Assembly: GCF_016093545.1 (NCBI RefSeq)
Contig: NZ_JADKYX010000022.1
Span: forward strand, 79,669-143,668
Direction of reading: 5' to 3'
Length of the DNA stretch: 64,000 nucleotides
Origin: Massilia rhizosphaerae
Lineage (GTDB): Bacteria > Pseudomonadota > Gammaproteobacteria > Burkholderiales > Burkholderiaceae_D
This document shows, in pieces, positions 1 through 9,162 of the stretch. Under the pieces are notes generated by a model. The model saw nothing but the letters and a program-made list of their open reading frames with translations. It made no database searches and was not told the DNA's origin. The translations under genes and the position numbers were made by a program. How positions within the stretch are numbered: position 1 is the stretch's first letter; each line of letters opens with the position of its first letter.

Positions 1-712
1 GGAGCCACGTGCCGACGGCCTGCTCGACGAGCACGTACAGAAAGGCCGTCAGCACGAACACGCACACGAGCGGGCGCGCGAACAGGCGCAGCATCTCGAC
101 GAAGTCGGCGGCCGGTCCGCGGCTGTGCGGCGGCGCGGCGCCCCGCTCGTCGAACGACGTCGACAGCACCAGCAGGAACGTGGCCACGCACAGGCCGGAA
201 AGCAGCCAGTACACGTTCAGCCAGCTCGTCGACGCCGGATGGTCGGAATCGATGAAGAAGCCGAAGATCCAGTACGCCGACAGCACGCCGACCATGAAGA
301 ACCCTTCCAGCAGGTTCGTGATGCCGGCATGCTGCTTGCGGTCGCGCGCGACGAGGCCGATGGTCGAATACACCGAGACCTTCGCCAGCGCGAACCCGAC
401 GCCCACGCACAGGAACAGCAGCTTGGCCGTGGCGAAGCCCGGCACGAGCGGCATCGCCAAGGTGGCGACGGCGACGATCGCGAGCGCCAGCAGCATCGCC
501 TTCTTGTAGCCGAAGCGCGGCAGGGTCGACGCGACGAGGAACGACACGATCGCGATCGGCAGGTCCTTGAAGCCTTCCAGCACGCTCGCCGCGCCCTTGT
601 CGACGCCGTAGTTGTGGATGACCTGCAGGATCACCGTGCCCACGCTGTTGAGCAGGATGGCGAACATGAAGTAGATGAGGAACAGGGCCAGCAGGATGCG
701 TCGTTGGTTCAC
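1..712 (-). CDS. MFS sugar transporter, partial (C-terminus outside window)
   Basis: Major facilitator superfamily permease. The minus-strand reading begins with GTG at 712 (MNQRRILLALFLIYFMF...) and runs off the left edge, so only about 237 N-terminal residues are seen. They form at least six hydrophobic segments, with a short basic loop RFGYKK after the second membrane segment, where MFS proteins carry their signature motif. It starts 34 bases after the stop of the beta-phosphoglucomutase gene and closes the lacI-GH65-pgmB run, so it is probably the inner-membrane permease for maltose or a related alpha-glucoside. The substrate is inferred from context only; no residue seen here fixes it. 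Confidence 0.8.
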   Translation of the reverse strand, partial: MNQRRILLALFLIYFMFAILLNSVGTVILQVIHNYGVDKGAASVLEGFKDLPIAIVSFLVASTLPRFGYKKAMLLALAIVAVATLAMPLVPGFATAKLLFLCVGVGFALAKVSVYSTIGLVARDRKQHAGITNLLEGFFMVGVLSAYWIFGFFIDSDHPASTSWLNVYWLLSGLCVATFLLVLSTSFDERGAAPPHSRGPAADFVEMLRLFARPLVCVFVLTAFLYVLVEQAVGTWL

Positions 713-746
713 GTTGTCTCCGTATTTTTTTATCGTGCGCGACGTG

Positions 747-1403
747 TCAGTAGTCTTGCAGCCGGAACGCTGCCAGCGACGGTATCACATGGTCGGCCCG
801 GTGCAGCACGTCCCTGCTGCCGACGCCCACCGCGACCATGCCCGCGTCCTTGATCGACGCGACGCCGGCGGCGGCGTCTTCCACGCCCAGGCAGTCCGCC
901 GGCGCCACGCCCAGGTGCGCGGCCGCGGTGAGGAAGATCTCCGGATCCGGCTTGCCGTTGACGATGGTGGCGGCGTCGACGACGTCGTCGAAGCGGTCGC
1001 GGATGCCCAGGCGGTCCAGCACCGTGAACGCGTTGCGGCTGACCGACGCGAGGCCGATCCTCAGGCCCGCCGCGCGCACGTCTTCCAGCGCGCGCAGGGC
1101 GCCCGGCAGCAGGTCGGCCGGGGTCATGGTCGCGATGAGTTCCTGGTAATGGCCGTTCTTCGCGTCGGCCAGGCTGCGTTTTTCCTCGGGCGCGTACGTG
1201 CGCGGCGCGCGCGCGAGGATCAGTTCCAGGGACCCCACGCGGTCGACGCCTTTCAGTTGTTCGTTGAACGCTTCGTCGAACGGCGCGCCCACGCTGTCCG
1301 CGAGGCGCTTCCAGGCCAGGTAGTGGTAGTGCGCGGTGTCGGTGATGACGCCGTCGAGGTCGAAGATCACGGCTTTGAATTTGCTGACCATGCGGGGATG
1401 CAT
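747..1403 (-). CDS. pgmB: beta-phosphoglucomutase (HAD superfamily)
   Basis: Converts beta-glucose 1-phosphate, the product of inverting GH65 phosphorolysis, to glucose 6-phosphate in the cytoplasm. The 218-residue protein has the HAD motif I DLDGVITDTA near residue 13 (nucleophile Asp and general acid/base Asp), motif II Ser in GLASVSRNA, motif III Lys in NGKPDPEIF, and motif IV GVEDAAAGV. The length is normal for the family. The ATG overlaps the phosphorylase stop codon (TAATG), which implies translational coupling; an internal ATG at 1391 is a second possible start. Its position directly behind a GH65 gene makes the assignment strong. Confidence 0.93.
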   Translation of the reverse strand: MHPRMVSKFKAVIFDLDGVITDTAHYHYLAWKRLADSVGAPFDEAFNEQLKGVDRVGSLELILARAPRTYAPEEKRSLADAKNGHYQELIATMTPADLLPGALRALEDVRAAGLRIGLASVSRNAFTVLDRLGIRDRFDDVVDAATIVNGKPDPEIFLTAAAHLGVAPADCLGVEDAAAGVASIKDAGMVAVGVGSRDVLHRADHVIPSLAAFRLQDY

Positions 1404-3745
1404 TATGGGTTCTCCATGCGGATGTGCGCGCGTTGCGCGTCGAGCGCGATCGTGGTGCCGCGGTGCGCGAACGTCAGGCGTTCGCCGCGCAGCAGGCGGT
1501 AGTCGGTGCCGGTGGCGTCGACGGCGACGTCCAGCAGCGCGCCGCGCACCTGCGCCTTGAAGCGGTAGCCGGTCCAGCGGTCCGGCAGCGTGGGCGCGAA
1601 GCGCAGGCCGGCGTCGTCCAGGCGCATGCCGGCAAAGCCGTAGGCGACGCCGAGCCACGTGCCGGCCATCGCGGCCGTGTGCACGCCGTACTGCGTGTTC
1701 GCGTGCGTGTTGTCGAGGTCCAGGCGGGCCGTCTCCATGAAGTAGGCATAAGCCTTGTCGCGGTAGCCGATCTCGCTGGCGACGATGCTGAAGATGCACG
1801 AGGACAGCGAGGAATCGTGCGTCGTCACGCGCTCGTAGAAATCGAAGTCGCGCCGCTTGTCCTCGAGCGAGAACTGGTTCGACAGCAGCAGCAGCGCCAG
1901 CACGACGTCGGCCTGCTTGCACACCTGGTGGCGGTAGATGACGAGCGGGTGGTAGTTGAGCAGCAGCGGGTAGTGGTCCTGCGGCGTGTTCGCGAAATCC
2001 CAAGGTTTCTTCGACAGGAAGCTGTCGTCCTGCTCGTGGATGCCGAGGTCGTCGTCGTACGGCAGGAACATGGCGGCGCTGGCCGCGCGCCATGCTGCGA
2101 TTTCGTCGGGCGCGAGGCCGATGGCCTGCGCCACGCGCGCATAGTCGTCCGGACGCTCGGCGCGCAGGCGCTCGGCGACGTCCGCCGCGAACGTCATGTG
2201 CATGCGCGCCATCGCGTTCGTGTAGTAGTTGTTGTTGACGAGGGCCGTGTACTCGTCCGGCCCCGTCACTTCGTTGATGCAGAAGCGGCCCTTGCGGTCG
2301 TAGCTGCCGATGCCGGTCCAGATGCGCGCCGTCTCCAGCACGATCTCGGCGCCCTGCTCCGCCATGAAGTCGAAGTCGCCCGTGGCCAGCAAGTACAGGC
2401 GGATCGAGTACGCGACGTCCGCGTTGATGTGGTATTGCGCCGTGCCGGCCGGGAAGTAGGCGGAGCATTCCTCGCCCGCGATCGTGCGCCACGGGTACAG
2501 CGCGCCCTTGGCGTGCGCCATCCGGCGCGCCCGCTCGCGCGCCTTCGGCAGGCCGTTGTAGCGGTACTGCAGCAGCGCGCGCGCGATCTCGGGGCGGGAA
2601 AACAGGAAGAACGGGAACACGTAGATTTCCGTGTCCCAGAAATAGTGGCCCTCGTAGCCCTCGCCCGTCACGCCCTTGGCCGCGATGTTCGTCCGGCCGT
2701 CGCGGCCGACGGATTGCAGCAGGTGGAACTGGTTGAAGCGCACGCCCTGCTGCAGCGCGTCGTCGCCGGCGATGGCGACGTCGGCCTCGCGCCAGAAGCC
2801 CGCCAGGTAGTCGGCCTGCTCCGCCGCCAGCGCGGCAAAGCCGTCCGCGCGGGCGCGGGCCAGTTCGGCGCGGGCGTGCGGACCGACGGCGTCGAGTCCC
2901 ATGTCGCGCGAACTGGCGTAGGCGACGAATTTGTGCAAGGTGAACGTGGCACCCTGCGCGACGTCGGCCTCGAACGCGTGACCCAGGTCGAGCTGCTCGA
3001 CGCGGACGTCGGCGGCCACCGCGACGTCCGTCGCCGTGGCGAGCGTGAAACCGCTGTGGCGCGTGCGCTGCAGCAGCAGGACGTCGCGCGCGCCGACCTC
3101 GCGCCCGGTCTCGACCAGCGACGCTCCCGTCAGCGCGGACCCGACGCGCGGATCGTCGCCCGCCTGCAGATTCGTCACGGCCGCGTCGACGTCGGCGACG
3201 ATCCTGACCGTTCCCGCGAAATTCAGCGGCGTGACGGCGTATTCGATCGCCGCCACGTGCTTGCGTGCGAGGCAGACGAGGCGGCGGCTAGCGATACGCA
3301 GGCGCTTGCCGCTCGCCGTCTCCCAGTCGACCGTGCGCGCGAGCAGGCCGGTGTTCAAGTCCAGCGTGCGCTCCCACGCCAGCACGCGCCCGCCATCGAT
3401 GGAGAAGCGCTCGCCGTCGACGACGGCCGCGACGCGCTTCGCGTTTGGCACATTCAGCATGAATTCGTTCACGCGCGCCAGGCCATAGGCGTTTTCCGGA
3501 TAGCGGATCGCTTCCGTGTCGTAAAAGCCGTTCAGGTACGTGCCTTCCAGCGTCTCGCCGGCCCCGCCGGCGGTGCCTTCGTCCGGCGTGCCGCGCATGC
3601 CGATCCAGCCATTCCCCAAGGTGAACAGGGTCTCGTGCAGGAAGGCGCGCGCCGGATCGAACACCGTTTCGCGGATGCGCCAGGGCTCGGCCGCGATCGC
3701 GCTGTTGTTATCGATGTCATTTTTGGTATCGATGTCATTCGTCAC
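1403..3745 (-). CDS. GH65 family glycoside phosphorylase (maltose phosphorylase-like)
   Basis: A 780-residue GH65 enzyme that would cleave maltose (or another alpha-glucoside such as trehalose or kojibiose) with inorganic phosphate into beta-glucose 1-phosphate and glucose. An N-terminal beta-sandwich is followed by the (alpha/alpha)6 barrel. The catalytic segment EVTGPDEYTALVNNNYYTNA carries the presumed general-acid Glu of the family, and a phosphate-loop-like HRGTT segment lies near the C-terminus. The start is GTG at 3745, chosen because GAGGAAAC lies seven bases upstream. The first codons spell NDID twice because two copies of the LacI-type operator sit inside the gene. No signal peptide, so cytoplasmic. 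Exact substrate within GH65 cannot be read from sequence; pgmB next door argues against a hydrolase. Confidence 0.9.
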   Translation of the reverse strand: MTNDIDTKNDIDNNSAIAAEPWRIRETVFDPARAFLHETLFTLGNGWIGMRGTPDEGTAGGAGETLEGTYLNGFYDTEAIRYPENAYGLARVNEFMLNVPNAKRVAAVVDGERFSIDGGRVLAWERTLDLNTGLLARTVDWETASGKRLRIASRRLVCLARKHVAAIEYAVTPLNFAGTVRIVADVDAAVTNLQAGDDPRVGSALTGASLVETGREVGARDVLLLQRTRHSGFTLATATDVAVAADVRVEQLDLGHAFEADVAQGATFTLHKFVAYASSRDMGLDAVGPHARAELARARADGFAALAAEQADYLAGFWREADVAIAGDDALQQGVRFNQFHLLQSVGRDGRTNIAAKGVTGEGYEGHYFWDTEIYVFPFFLFSRPEIARALLQYRYNGLPKARERARRMAHAKGALYPWRTIAGEECSAYFPAGTAQYHINADVAYSIRLYLLATGDFDFMAEQGAEIVLETARIWTGIGSYDRKGRFCINEVTGPDEYTALVNNNYYTNAMARMHMTFAADVAERLRAERPDDYARVAQAIGLAPDEIAAWRAASAAMFLPYDDDLGIHEQDDSFLSKKPWDFANTPQDHYPLLLNYHPLVIYRHQVCKQADVVLALLLLSNQFSLEDKRRDFDFYERVTTHDSSLSSCIFSIVASEIGYRDKAYAYFMETARLDLDNTHANTQYGVHTAAMAGTWLGVAYGFAGMRLDDAGLRFAPTLPDRWTGYRFKAQVRGALLDVAVDATGTDYRLLRGERLTFAHRGTTIALDAQRAHIRMENP
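3706..3737. promoter_or_regulatory. Paired LacI-type operators inside the GH65 5' coding end
   Basis: Two copies of TGACATCGATNNCA read on the minus strand (plus-strand positions 3706-3719 and 3724-3737), with centres 18 bp apart. They match the two sites upstream of the TonB receptor. They lie in codons 3 to 14 of the phosphorylase gene, downstream of its ribosome-binding site, so a repressor bound here could act as a roadblock or as the far partner of a DNA loop to the sites about 1.2 kb away. Confidence 0.7.
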
Positions 3746-3804
3746 TTCAGTTTCCTCGTTCGTGCGCGGCGCGCGTTTTCAAGCTTGTCGGTGGTCGGGG
3801 GCGA

Positions 3805-4812
3805 TCAGGTGTGGCGTACGATCAGCGTCGTCGGCAGCATTTCCGAATGCGCCGGCTGGCCTTCGATCTTGGCCAGCATTTTTTTCGCGAGCAGCACGCC
3901 GCCGTCGCGCAGGTATTGGTGGACGCTCGTCAGCGGCGGCACGAAGCTGGCGGCGCCGGGCGTGTCGTCGTAGCCGATCACGGAGATGTCGTCGGGCACG
4001 CGCAATCCCGCTTCCGTCAGCGCGCGGATGGCGCCCATCGCCAGCAAGTCGCTGGCGGCGAACAGGCCGTCGATGCTGTGGCCGCTCTTCTTTTTCAGCA
4101 GCGACGTCACACAATCGAATCCCGCCTCGAACGTGAACGCCTTCGGCCGCAGGATGTGCACGGTGGCGCGGCCGGACACGGCATCGATGAAGCCCGCGCA
4201 GCGTTCCTGCACCTCGGCGTGGTCGACGTCGCCCACGAAGATCAGCTTGCGCCGGCCCTGCTCCAGGAAGCGCTCGGCCACGCTGGCGCCGCCCTTGCGG
4301 TTGTCGGAGCCGACGACGGTATAGGTGGCGCCGTCTTCCGGCGCGCCCCACACGACGAGCGGCAAGGTGGTGTGCTGCAAGGCCTTGACGGCCTCGCCGT
4401 GCGAGCCCTGGCCCAGCAGGATCAGGCCGTCGGCACCCTGCACCGGGGCCGTGTCGAGCAACTGCTTGGAGGTGAGCACGACGCTGTAGCCGGCCGTCGT
4501 CAGTTCCTGCGTGATGCCGCCCAGGAGTTCGAGCGGATACGGGTCCGACATCGGCCGGCCCTTCACGGGCGTCATCTCGACGACGACGGCGACCGAATAC
4601 GAACGGCGCATGCGCAGGTTGCGCGCGCTGATGTTGAAGCGGTAGCCCTGCTCTTGCGCGATCTTGCGGATCTTTTCCCGCGTGTTTTCCGTCACGAGCG
4701 GACTGTCGCGCAGCGCGCGCGACACGGTGATCGTGGAGACGCCGGCGATCTTCGCCAGGTCTTCCATCGTCACGGCGGTGTCGCCGGGCAGGTTTTTTTT
4801 CGCTTGCGCCAT
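3805..4812 (-). CDS. LacI family transcriptional regulator of the maltose locus
   Basis: A 335-residue LacI/GalR repressor. The N-terminal helix-turn-helix and hinge occupy residues about 16-75 (MEDLAKIAGVSTITVSRAL, then the hinge around ARNLRMRRS), followed by a periplasmic-binding-protein-like effector domain to the end. It lies 59 bases before the GH65 gene, in the same direction, and is divergent from the TonB receptor. Shared operator copies at both promoters indicate that it controls the receptor, the phosphorylase operon and probably itself. The inducer is presumably maltose or a maltodextrin, by analogy with MalR-type regulators; the sequence does not show this. Confidence 0.9.
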   Translation of the reverse strand: MAQAKKNLPGDTAVTMEDLAKIAGVSTITVSRALRDSPLVTENTREKIRKIAQEQGYRFNISARNLRMRRSYSVAVVVEMTPVKGRPMSDPYPLELLGGITQELTTAGYSVVLTSKQLLDTAPVQGADGLILLGQGSHGEAVKALQHTTLPLVVWGAPEDGATYTVVGSDNRKGGASVAERFLEQGRRKLIFVGDVDHAEVQERCAGFIDAVSGRATVHILRPKAFTFEAGFDCVTSLLKKKSGHSIDGLFAASDLLAMGAIRALTEAGLRVPDDISVIGYDDTPGAASFVPPLTSVHQYLRDGGVLLAKKMLAKIEGQPAHSEMLPTTLIVRHT

Positions 4813-4869
4813 GGTTCTTCGTGTTCGGTAATGCTGGGATAGCGATAACAGGTTACTTGAGCGGAACGC

Positions 4870-4900
4870 ATTATGACAGATTTTTTTGCGCTGTCGACAA
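4870..4900 (-). promoter_or_regulatory. Putative lacI promoter
   Basis: On the minus strand CATAAT (4870-4875) resembles a -10 and TTGTCG (4895-4900) a -35, 19 bp apart. The upstream operator at 4905 lies directly beside the -35, which would suit autoregulation. Spacing is not ideal, so this is a weak call. Confidence 0.35.
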
Positions 4901-4904
4901 AAAA

Positions 4905-4939
4905 TGACATCGATAGCATTTTGATTGACATCGATGTCA
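4905..4939. promoter_or_regulatory. Two LacI-type operators in the divergent promoter region
   Basis: 4926-4939 is the perfect 14-bp palindrome TGACATCGATGTCA, and 4905-4918 is the near copy TGACATCGATAGCA. Their centres are 21 bp apart, about two helical turns, so both face the same side of the DNA. The downstream copy overlaps a perfect -35 hexamer of the receptor promoter. Palindromes with a central CG are typical of LacI/GalR operators. Confidence 0.8.
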
Positions 4940-4953
4940 TCCAGTGTTTCAAT
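4925..4953 (+). promoter_or_regulatory. Putative TonB-receptor promoter
   Basis: TTGACA at 4925-4930, 17 bp spacer, TTCAAT at 4948-4953 (four of six matches to TATAAT). The -35 is embedded in the palindromic operator, so repressor binding would exclude RNA polymerase. Confidence 0.55.
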
Positions 4954-5045
4954 GGCCGGACTTTCCTTGTCGAACCATCAATCGACAGGAAAAACGGGGA
5001 GGAGACGCCCCGCAGCCGGTTCCCAATCGTACAAGAGAGCACAAT

Positions 5046-7511
5046 ATGAAAAACACCATGCAGTTCCCCCAACTGTCGGCAGTTGCCCTCGCCGTCGTCG
5101 CACTCGTGGCCCAGTCCCAGGCGAGCGCCCAGCAGGCCTCGCCCGTTCCTGCGCAGGACTCGGTGCAGCAGGAAATCCAGCAAGTCGTCGTGACCGGTAC
5201 GGCGTCGGCCTCCGGCACGCGCAAGATCGACACGAGCTTCTCTATCACCACCGCGACCGAAGAGCAACTGAAGCAGGCCGCCCCGTCCAGCACGGCCGAC
5301 GTGCTGAAGATCGTGCCAGGCGTGTACGCCGAGGCGACGGGCGGCCAGTCCGGCGCCAACATCGAAGTGCGCGGCTTCCCGTCGGGCAGCGACTCGCCGT
5401 TCGTGTCGGTGCAGATGAACGGCAACCCGATCTTCCCGGTGCCGGTGCTGTCGTTCTTCGAAGGCTCGTCCGCGTTCCGCCTGGACGACACGATCGAGCG
5501 CGTGGAGGTGCTGCGCGGCGGTCCGAGCACGATTTATTCGAGCGGCCAGCCGGGCGCCACGATGAACTTCATCATGAAGAAAGGCGACGACGAACCGGAA
5601 GGCAGCCTGCGCTTCACGACGGGCACCGGCAGCCTGCGCCGCGTCGACGGCGTCTACAGCGGCAAGATCGCCGACCACTGGTACGGCATGATCGGCGGCT
5701 TCTACCGCACGACGCACGGCGTGCGCGATTCCGGCTTCCCGGCCGACGACGGCGGCCAGTTGTCCGGCTCCCTCACCCGCAAGCTGGACCAGGGCGAGCT
5801 GACGGTCTATGCCCGCTCCACGTCCGACAAGAACGCGTTCTATACGGGCGTGCCGCTGATCTCGTCGAACAACGGCCACACGATTTCCTCGTTCCCCGGC
5901 TTCGATCCGCTGCGCGGCACGCTGATGAGCAACGAGATGCGCAACTTCACCGTGGAGGCGGGTCCGGGCAAGACGCTGACGTACGACCTGGGCGACGGCC
6001 GCGGCCTGTCGTCGAACCTGGTCGGCGCGGACTTCCAGCAAAAGCTGAACGGCTGGGACGTGTCGAACAAATTCAATGACTTCAAGGGCGACCTGAACAC
6101 GATCGCCATGTTCACGGGTAACAACCCGCTGAGCGCGGCCGATTACGTGAGCCAGGCGATCGCGGCGAACAACGGCAATGCGGCCGTGCTGGCCGCGGCC
6201 GGCGCGCCGGCCACCAGCGGCGCGATCACCTATGTGAACGGCGGCGGCGCCGTGGCCGGCAACCAGCAGGTGGTGCAGGCGGGCCTGTGGGCCGTCGAGA
6301 AGAAGCTGCGCTCGTTCACGGACGAATTCCGCGTCAGCCGCGACATCGGCCACGGCAACACGGTGACGGCCGGCGCCTACGTCGCGAACTACTCGTCGCA
6401 CGACGTCTGGTATCTCGGCAACAGCCACCTGATGACCGCGACGCCGAACGCGCGCCTCATCGACGTCAAGCTGGACAACGGCGTCGTCGTCGCGCACAAC
6501 GGCACGGACGGCAATGTGTTCTACGCCCCGATCGCCTCGTACGACGGCAACAACACGGCCGTGTTCCTGGCCGACGAATGGCGCATCAACGACCGCGTGA
6601 AAGTCGACGCGGGCATGCGCCACGAGAAGCAGCACATCTCGGGCTCGATCTCGAACCTGACCTCGGGCGACACGGACAACAACCCGCTGACCGTGTACAA
6701 CAACGGCACGTCGCAGCCGAGCGGCAGCTTCACGGGCCTGTCGCGCGACGACTCCGCCAACTCGTTCACGGCCGGCGGCCTGTATAAACTGACGCGCGAT
6801 TCGAGCGTGTTCGTGCGCGCCAACCGGGGCCACACGTTCATCTACTTCGACGATTTGCGCAACGCCGGCAGCCAGGACGTCGTGAACGACCGCAACCGCG
6901 TCCCGACGCCGAAAGTCACGCAGTACGAGATCGGCTACAAGACCGCAACCCCGCTGTACAGCGCCTACGTGAACGCGTTCTTCGCCGACTTCACGGGCAT
7001 CTCGTTCCAGCAGATCACGACCAACGGCGTGCTGTACTCGGTGAGCGGCTCGCACGGCAAGGGCCTGGAATTCGAACTGGCCGTGCGTCCGATCGCGGGC
7101 CTGCAGCTGCAGCTGACGGGCGACTGGCAGGATTCCACGTACAAGGACAACCCGTCCATCGCCGGCAACGAAGTGCAGCGCCAGCCGAAGTTCCAGTACC
7201 GCTTCTCGCCCAGCTACCGCCTGCCGATCGGGGATTACGCCCTGCGCTTCTACGGCACCTACGCGCACGTGGGCGCGCGCTGGGCCGACCAGCAGAACAC
7301 CCAGTACCTGCCGTCGTATAACACGCTGGACCTGGGCATCCTGGCCGAGCTGTCGGACAAGCTGGAATTGCGCGTCACCGGCACCAACGTGAACAACGAA
7401 CTCGGCCTGACCGAAGGCAATTCGCGCCTCGTCGGCAGCAGCGTCGGCCCCATCAACGCCCGTCCGATCTTCGGCCGCGCGTGGGAAGCGTCGCTGACCT
7501 ACCGCTTCTGA
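5046..7511 (+). CDS. TonB-dependent receptor (putative maltodextrin uptake)
   Basis: An 821-residue outer-membrane active transporter. It has a signal peptide (cleavage near SQASAQQ, about residue 29), a plug domain from about residue 40 to 190 (starts QQVVVTGTAS, contains the conserved VRGF and the plug motif VEVLRGGPSTIYS), and a 22-strand barrel ending in the aromatic TYRF typical of BAM substrates. The start ATG at 5046 puts the signal peptide at the N-terminus; the reading frame is open for 34 codons upstream, but these would precede the signal sequence. Divergent from lacI and sharing its operators, it probably brings alpha-glucosides across the outer membrane for the GH65 pathway. It resembles siderophore receptors in fold, so iron cannot be excluded by sequence alone. 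Confidence 0.9.
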   Translation: MKNTMQFPQLSAVALAVVALVAQSQASAQQASPVPAQDSVQQEIQQVVVTGTASASGTRKIDTSFSITTATEEQLKQAAPSSTADVLKIVPGVYAEATGGQSGANIEVRGFPSGSDSPFVSVQMNGNPIFPVPVLSFFEGSSAFRLDDTIERVEVLRGGPSTIYSSGQPGATMNFIMKKGDDEPEGSLRFTTGTGSLRRVDGVYSGKIADHWYGMIGGFYRTTHGVRDSGFPADDGGQLSGSLTRKLDQGELTVYARSTSDKNAFYTGVPLISSNNGHTISSFPGFDPLRGTLMSNEMRNFTVEAGPGKTLTYDLGDGRGLSSNLVGADFQQKLNGWDVSNKFNDFKGDLNTIAMFTGNNPLSAADYVSQAIAANNGNAAVLAAAGAPATSGAITYVNGGGAVAGNQQVVQAGLWAVEKKLRSFTDEFRVSRDIGHGNTVTAGAYVANYSSHDVWYLGNSHLMTATPNARLIDVKLDNGVVVAHNGTDGNVFYAPIASYDGNNTAVFLADEWRINDRVKVDAGMRHEKQHISGSISNLTSGDTDNNPLTVYNNGTSQPSGSFTGLSRDDSANSFTAGGLYKLTRDSSVFVRANRGHTFIYFDDLRNAGSQDVVNDRNRVPTPKVTQYEIGYKTATPLYSAYVNAFFADFTGISFQQITTNGVLYSVSGSHGKGLEFELAVRPIAGLQLQLTGDWQDSTYKDNPSIAGNEVQRQPKFQYRFSPSYRLPIGDYALRFYGTYAHVGARWADQQNTQYLPSYNTLDLGILAELSDKLELRVTGTNVNNELGLTEGNSRLVGSSVGPINARPIFGRAWEASLTYRF

Positions 7512-7547
7512 TGTAACGCTTTATCGCCTCCTCTGCTGTACCCTCTT

Positions 7548-7576
7548 GGCGGGACTCCGGTCCCGCCTTTTTTTTT
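7548..7576 (+). terminator. Rho-independent terminator of the TonB receptor gene
   Basis: GGCGGGA / TCCCGCC stem with the loop CTCCGG, followed by nine T residues. It ends four bases before the stop codon of the convergent tannase gene. There is no T tract in the other direction, so it acts on the plus strand only. Confidence 0.9.
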
Positions 7577-7579
7577 CCA

Positions 7580-9142
7580 TCAACGTTCGCAAGCGAAGCT
7601 GGCGGCGTCGTCGAGCGCTCCCTTGCCCTTGTAGCGGGCGATCTTCGGCCACGCGCAGATCGGGCGGCTCACGCCCGGGAAGGCGCGGCCGGTGGCGGTG
7701 AGGTACGCGGGCGCGTCGTCGTGCTCGACCCATTTCACCAGCGCGGAGAGTCCGTCCATGTCGTCGAGCGCATTGCCGCCGGCGCAGTGCGTCATGCCGG
7801 GCACCATGAACAGGCGCGCGACATCGTCGGCCGGCTTCCCGCCGGCCTGCCGCATGTCGGCCGCCAGGCGTTCGTGCCAGCGCACCAGGTCGTCGGCGCT
7901 GAAGATCGGATCGGACCAGCCGTCGATCAGCATCAGCTTCCCGCCGCGCGCGGCGAACGTGCCGAGATCGGTCGACGTGGCGTCGGTCCACGCCGCGGTT
8001 TGCTCGCTGGCCCGCAGCAGGCGTTCGACGTCGTCCTCCCCGCCGGTCAAGCTGGCCGGGTCGATGGGCGGATATGCGAAGTACCCGGTCAGCGAACTGG
8101 CGACCAGGTCGCGCAGGCCGGTATTCGTGCTGCCGTCCGGGTTGACGCCGCCGGTCTGCCACCCGAGCCAGCCGGGCGTGAACACCGACGCGTCCCACGT
8201 CCACGGGGTGAAGCGCGGCTTGCCCGACGCGTCGAGCGGCCCCTGGAAGGCGCGCGCGATGGCGTCGGCCTTCGCGGGCGCCAGGCAGGTGCCGGCCGGC
8301 TGGCCGGGCTTGCAGGCCAGCGTCCGGACGTCGAAGCGGCAGGCCGCGTGGTCGAAGATCATGCCGTCGCGCGCGCCGTCGAGCGCGTCGCACTTGTCCA
8401 GCAGCGCGCCGCGGATCAGCGCCCCTTCGGCCGGCGTGACGTAGCGCGCCGCGGCCCCGCCGGACGCGCGGTCGTAGGCCTTGCCGGTCGCGTACGACAG
8501 CACGGCTGCATCGCGCAGATTGAACGCGGGATTGGAGACGAGCACGCCGTCGAACAGGGTCGGATAGCGCTGCGCCATCAGCATGCCTTCGCGCCCGCCG
8601 TTCGAACACCCCATGAAATAACTGTGCGCGGGCGCCCGTCCGCCCAGCGCGGCAGTCAATGCCTTCGCCCGCAGCGCGACCTTGCCGATGGCCGCGTACG
8701 CGTAATTCAGCTTGGCTTGCTGGTCGCGCGCGAAACTGGCGTCGGCGCCGTTCGCGGCGACGTGCCCGGTATCGGTGCTGACGACGGCGAAGCCCCGCGC
8801 CAGCGCCGTCGGACGGCTCGACTGCGCGTTGATGTCGCCGCCCAGGGCCGGCGCGACGAAGCCGTTCATGCCGCCGCCGCCCTGGAACAGCAGGCGGCCG
8901 TTCCAGTCGTCGGGCAGGCGCAATTCCATGCGGATCGCGTAAGGCTTGCCGTCGGCGCCGGTGCGGCGCTCGAAATCGCCCTGCACCAGGCAGTGGCGCG
9001 CCGGCGCGCTTTCGATGCGGGCGGCGGTGACGTGCACGTCGTCGAGGCCGGACTTGCCGAGCGCCGCGCAGCGCGCGGCCAGGTCGTCCGCCAGCGCCGC
9101 ACCGGGCAGCAGGGCAATGAGCATGAGGGGGGCGATTCGCAT
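7580..9142 (-). CDS. Tannase/feruloyl esterase family hydrolase
   Basis: A 520-residue secreted esterase of the tannase family (alpha/beta hydrolase), expected to cleave gallate, ferulate or similar phenolic esters. A signal peptide of about 18 residues ends at ALADD. The nucleophile lies in GCSNGGREG (about residue 175) with the Cys directly before the Ser. The C-terminal catalytic His lies in GMTHCAGG (about residue 450), followed by Cys. These two Cys form the disulfide that joins the catalytic residues in the family's CS-D-HC motif. The acid is probably the Asp in GWSDPIFS. A lid domain lies between. The gene begins 20 bases after the marR stop, so they are probably one operon. Substrate not determinable here. 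Confidence 0.88.
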   Translation of the reverse strand: MRIAPLMLIALLPGAALADDLAARCAALGKSGLDDVHVTAARIESAPARHCLVQGDFERRTGADGKPYAIRMELRLPDDWNGRLLFQGGGGMNGFVAPALGGDINAQSSRPTALARGFAVVSTDTGHVAANGADASFARDQQAKLNYAYAAIGKVALRAKALTAALGGRAPAHSYFMGCSNGGREGMLMAQRYPTLFDGVLVSNPAFNLRDAAVLSYATGKAYDRASGGAAARYVTPAEGALIRGALLDKCDALDGARDGMIFDHAACRFDVRTLACKPGQPAGTCLAPAKADAIARAFQGPLDASGKPRFTPWTWDASVFTPGWLGWQTGGVNPDGSTNTGLRDLVASSLTGYFAYPPIDPASLTGGEDDVERLLRASEQTAAWTDATSTDLGTFAARGGKLMLIDGWSDPIFSADDLVRWHERLAADMRQAGGKPADDVARLFMVPGMTHCAGGNALDDMDGLSALVKWVEHDDAPAYLTATGRAFPGVSRPICAWPKIARYKGKGALDDAASFACER

Positions 9143-9162
9143 GACGTCTCCAGTTCGTGGTG

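Noticed and set aside
747..2492. A 581-codon frame fusing antisense-looking sequence to the beta-phosphoglucomutase
   Set aside because: Its upstream part is the out-of-frame shadow of the GH65 gene; the real gene starts at 1403.
4770..7268. An 832-codon minus-strand frame across the TonB receptor
   Set aside because: Arg/Ala/Val-rich low-complexity translation typical of antisense frames in GC-rich DNA; the plus-strand receptor has clear family motifs.
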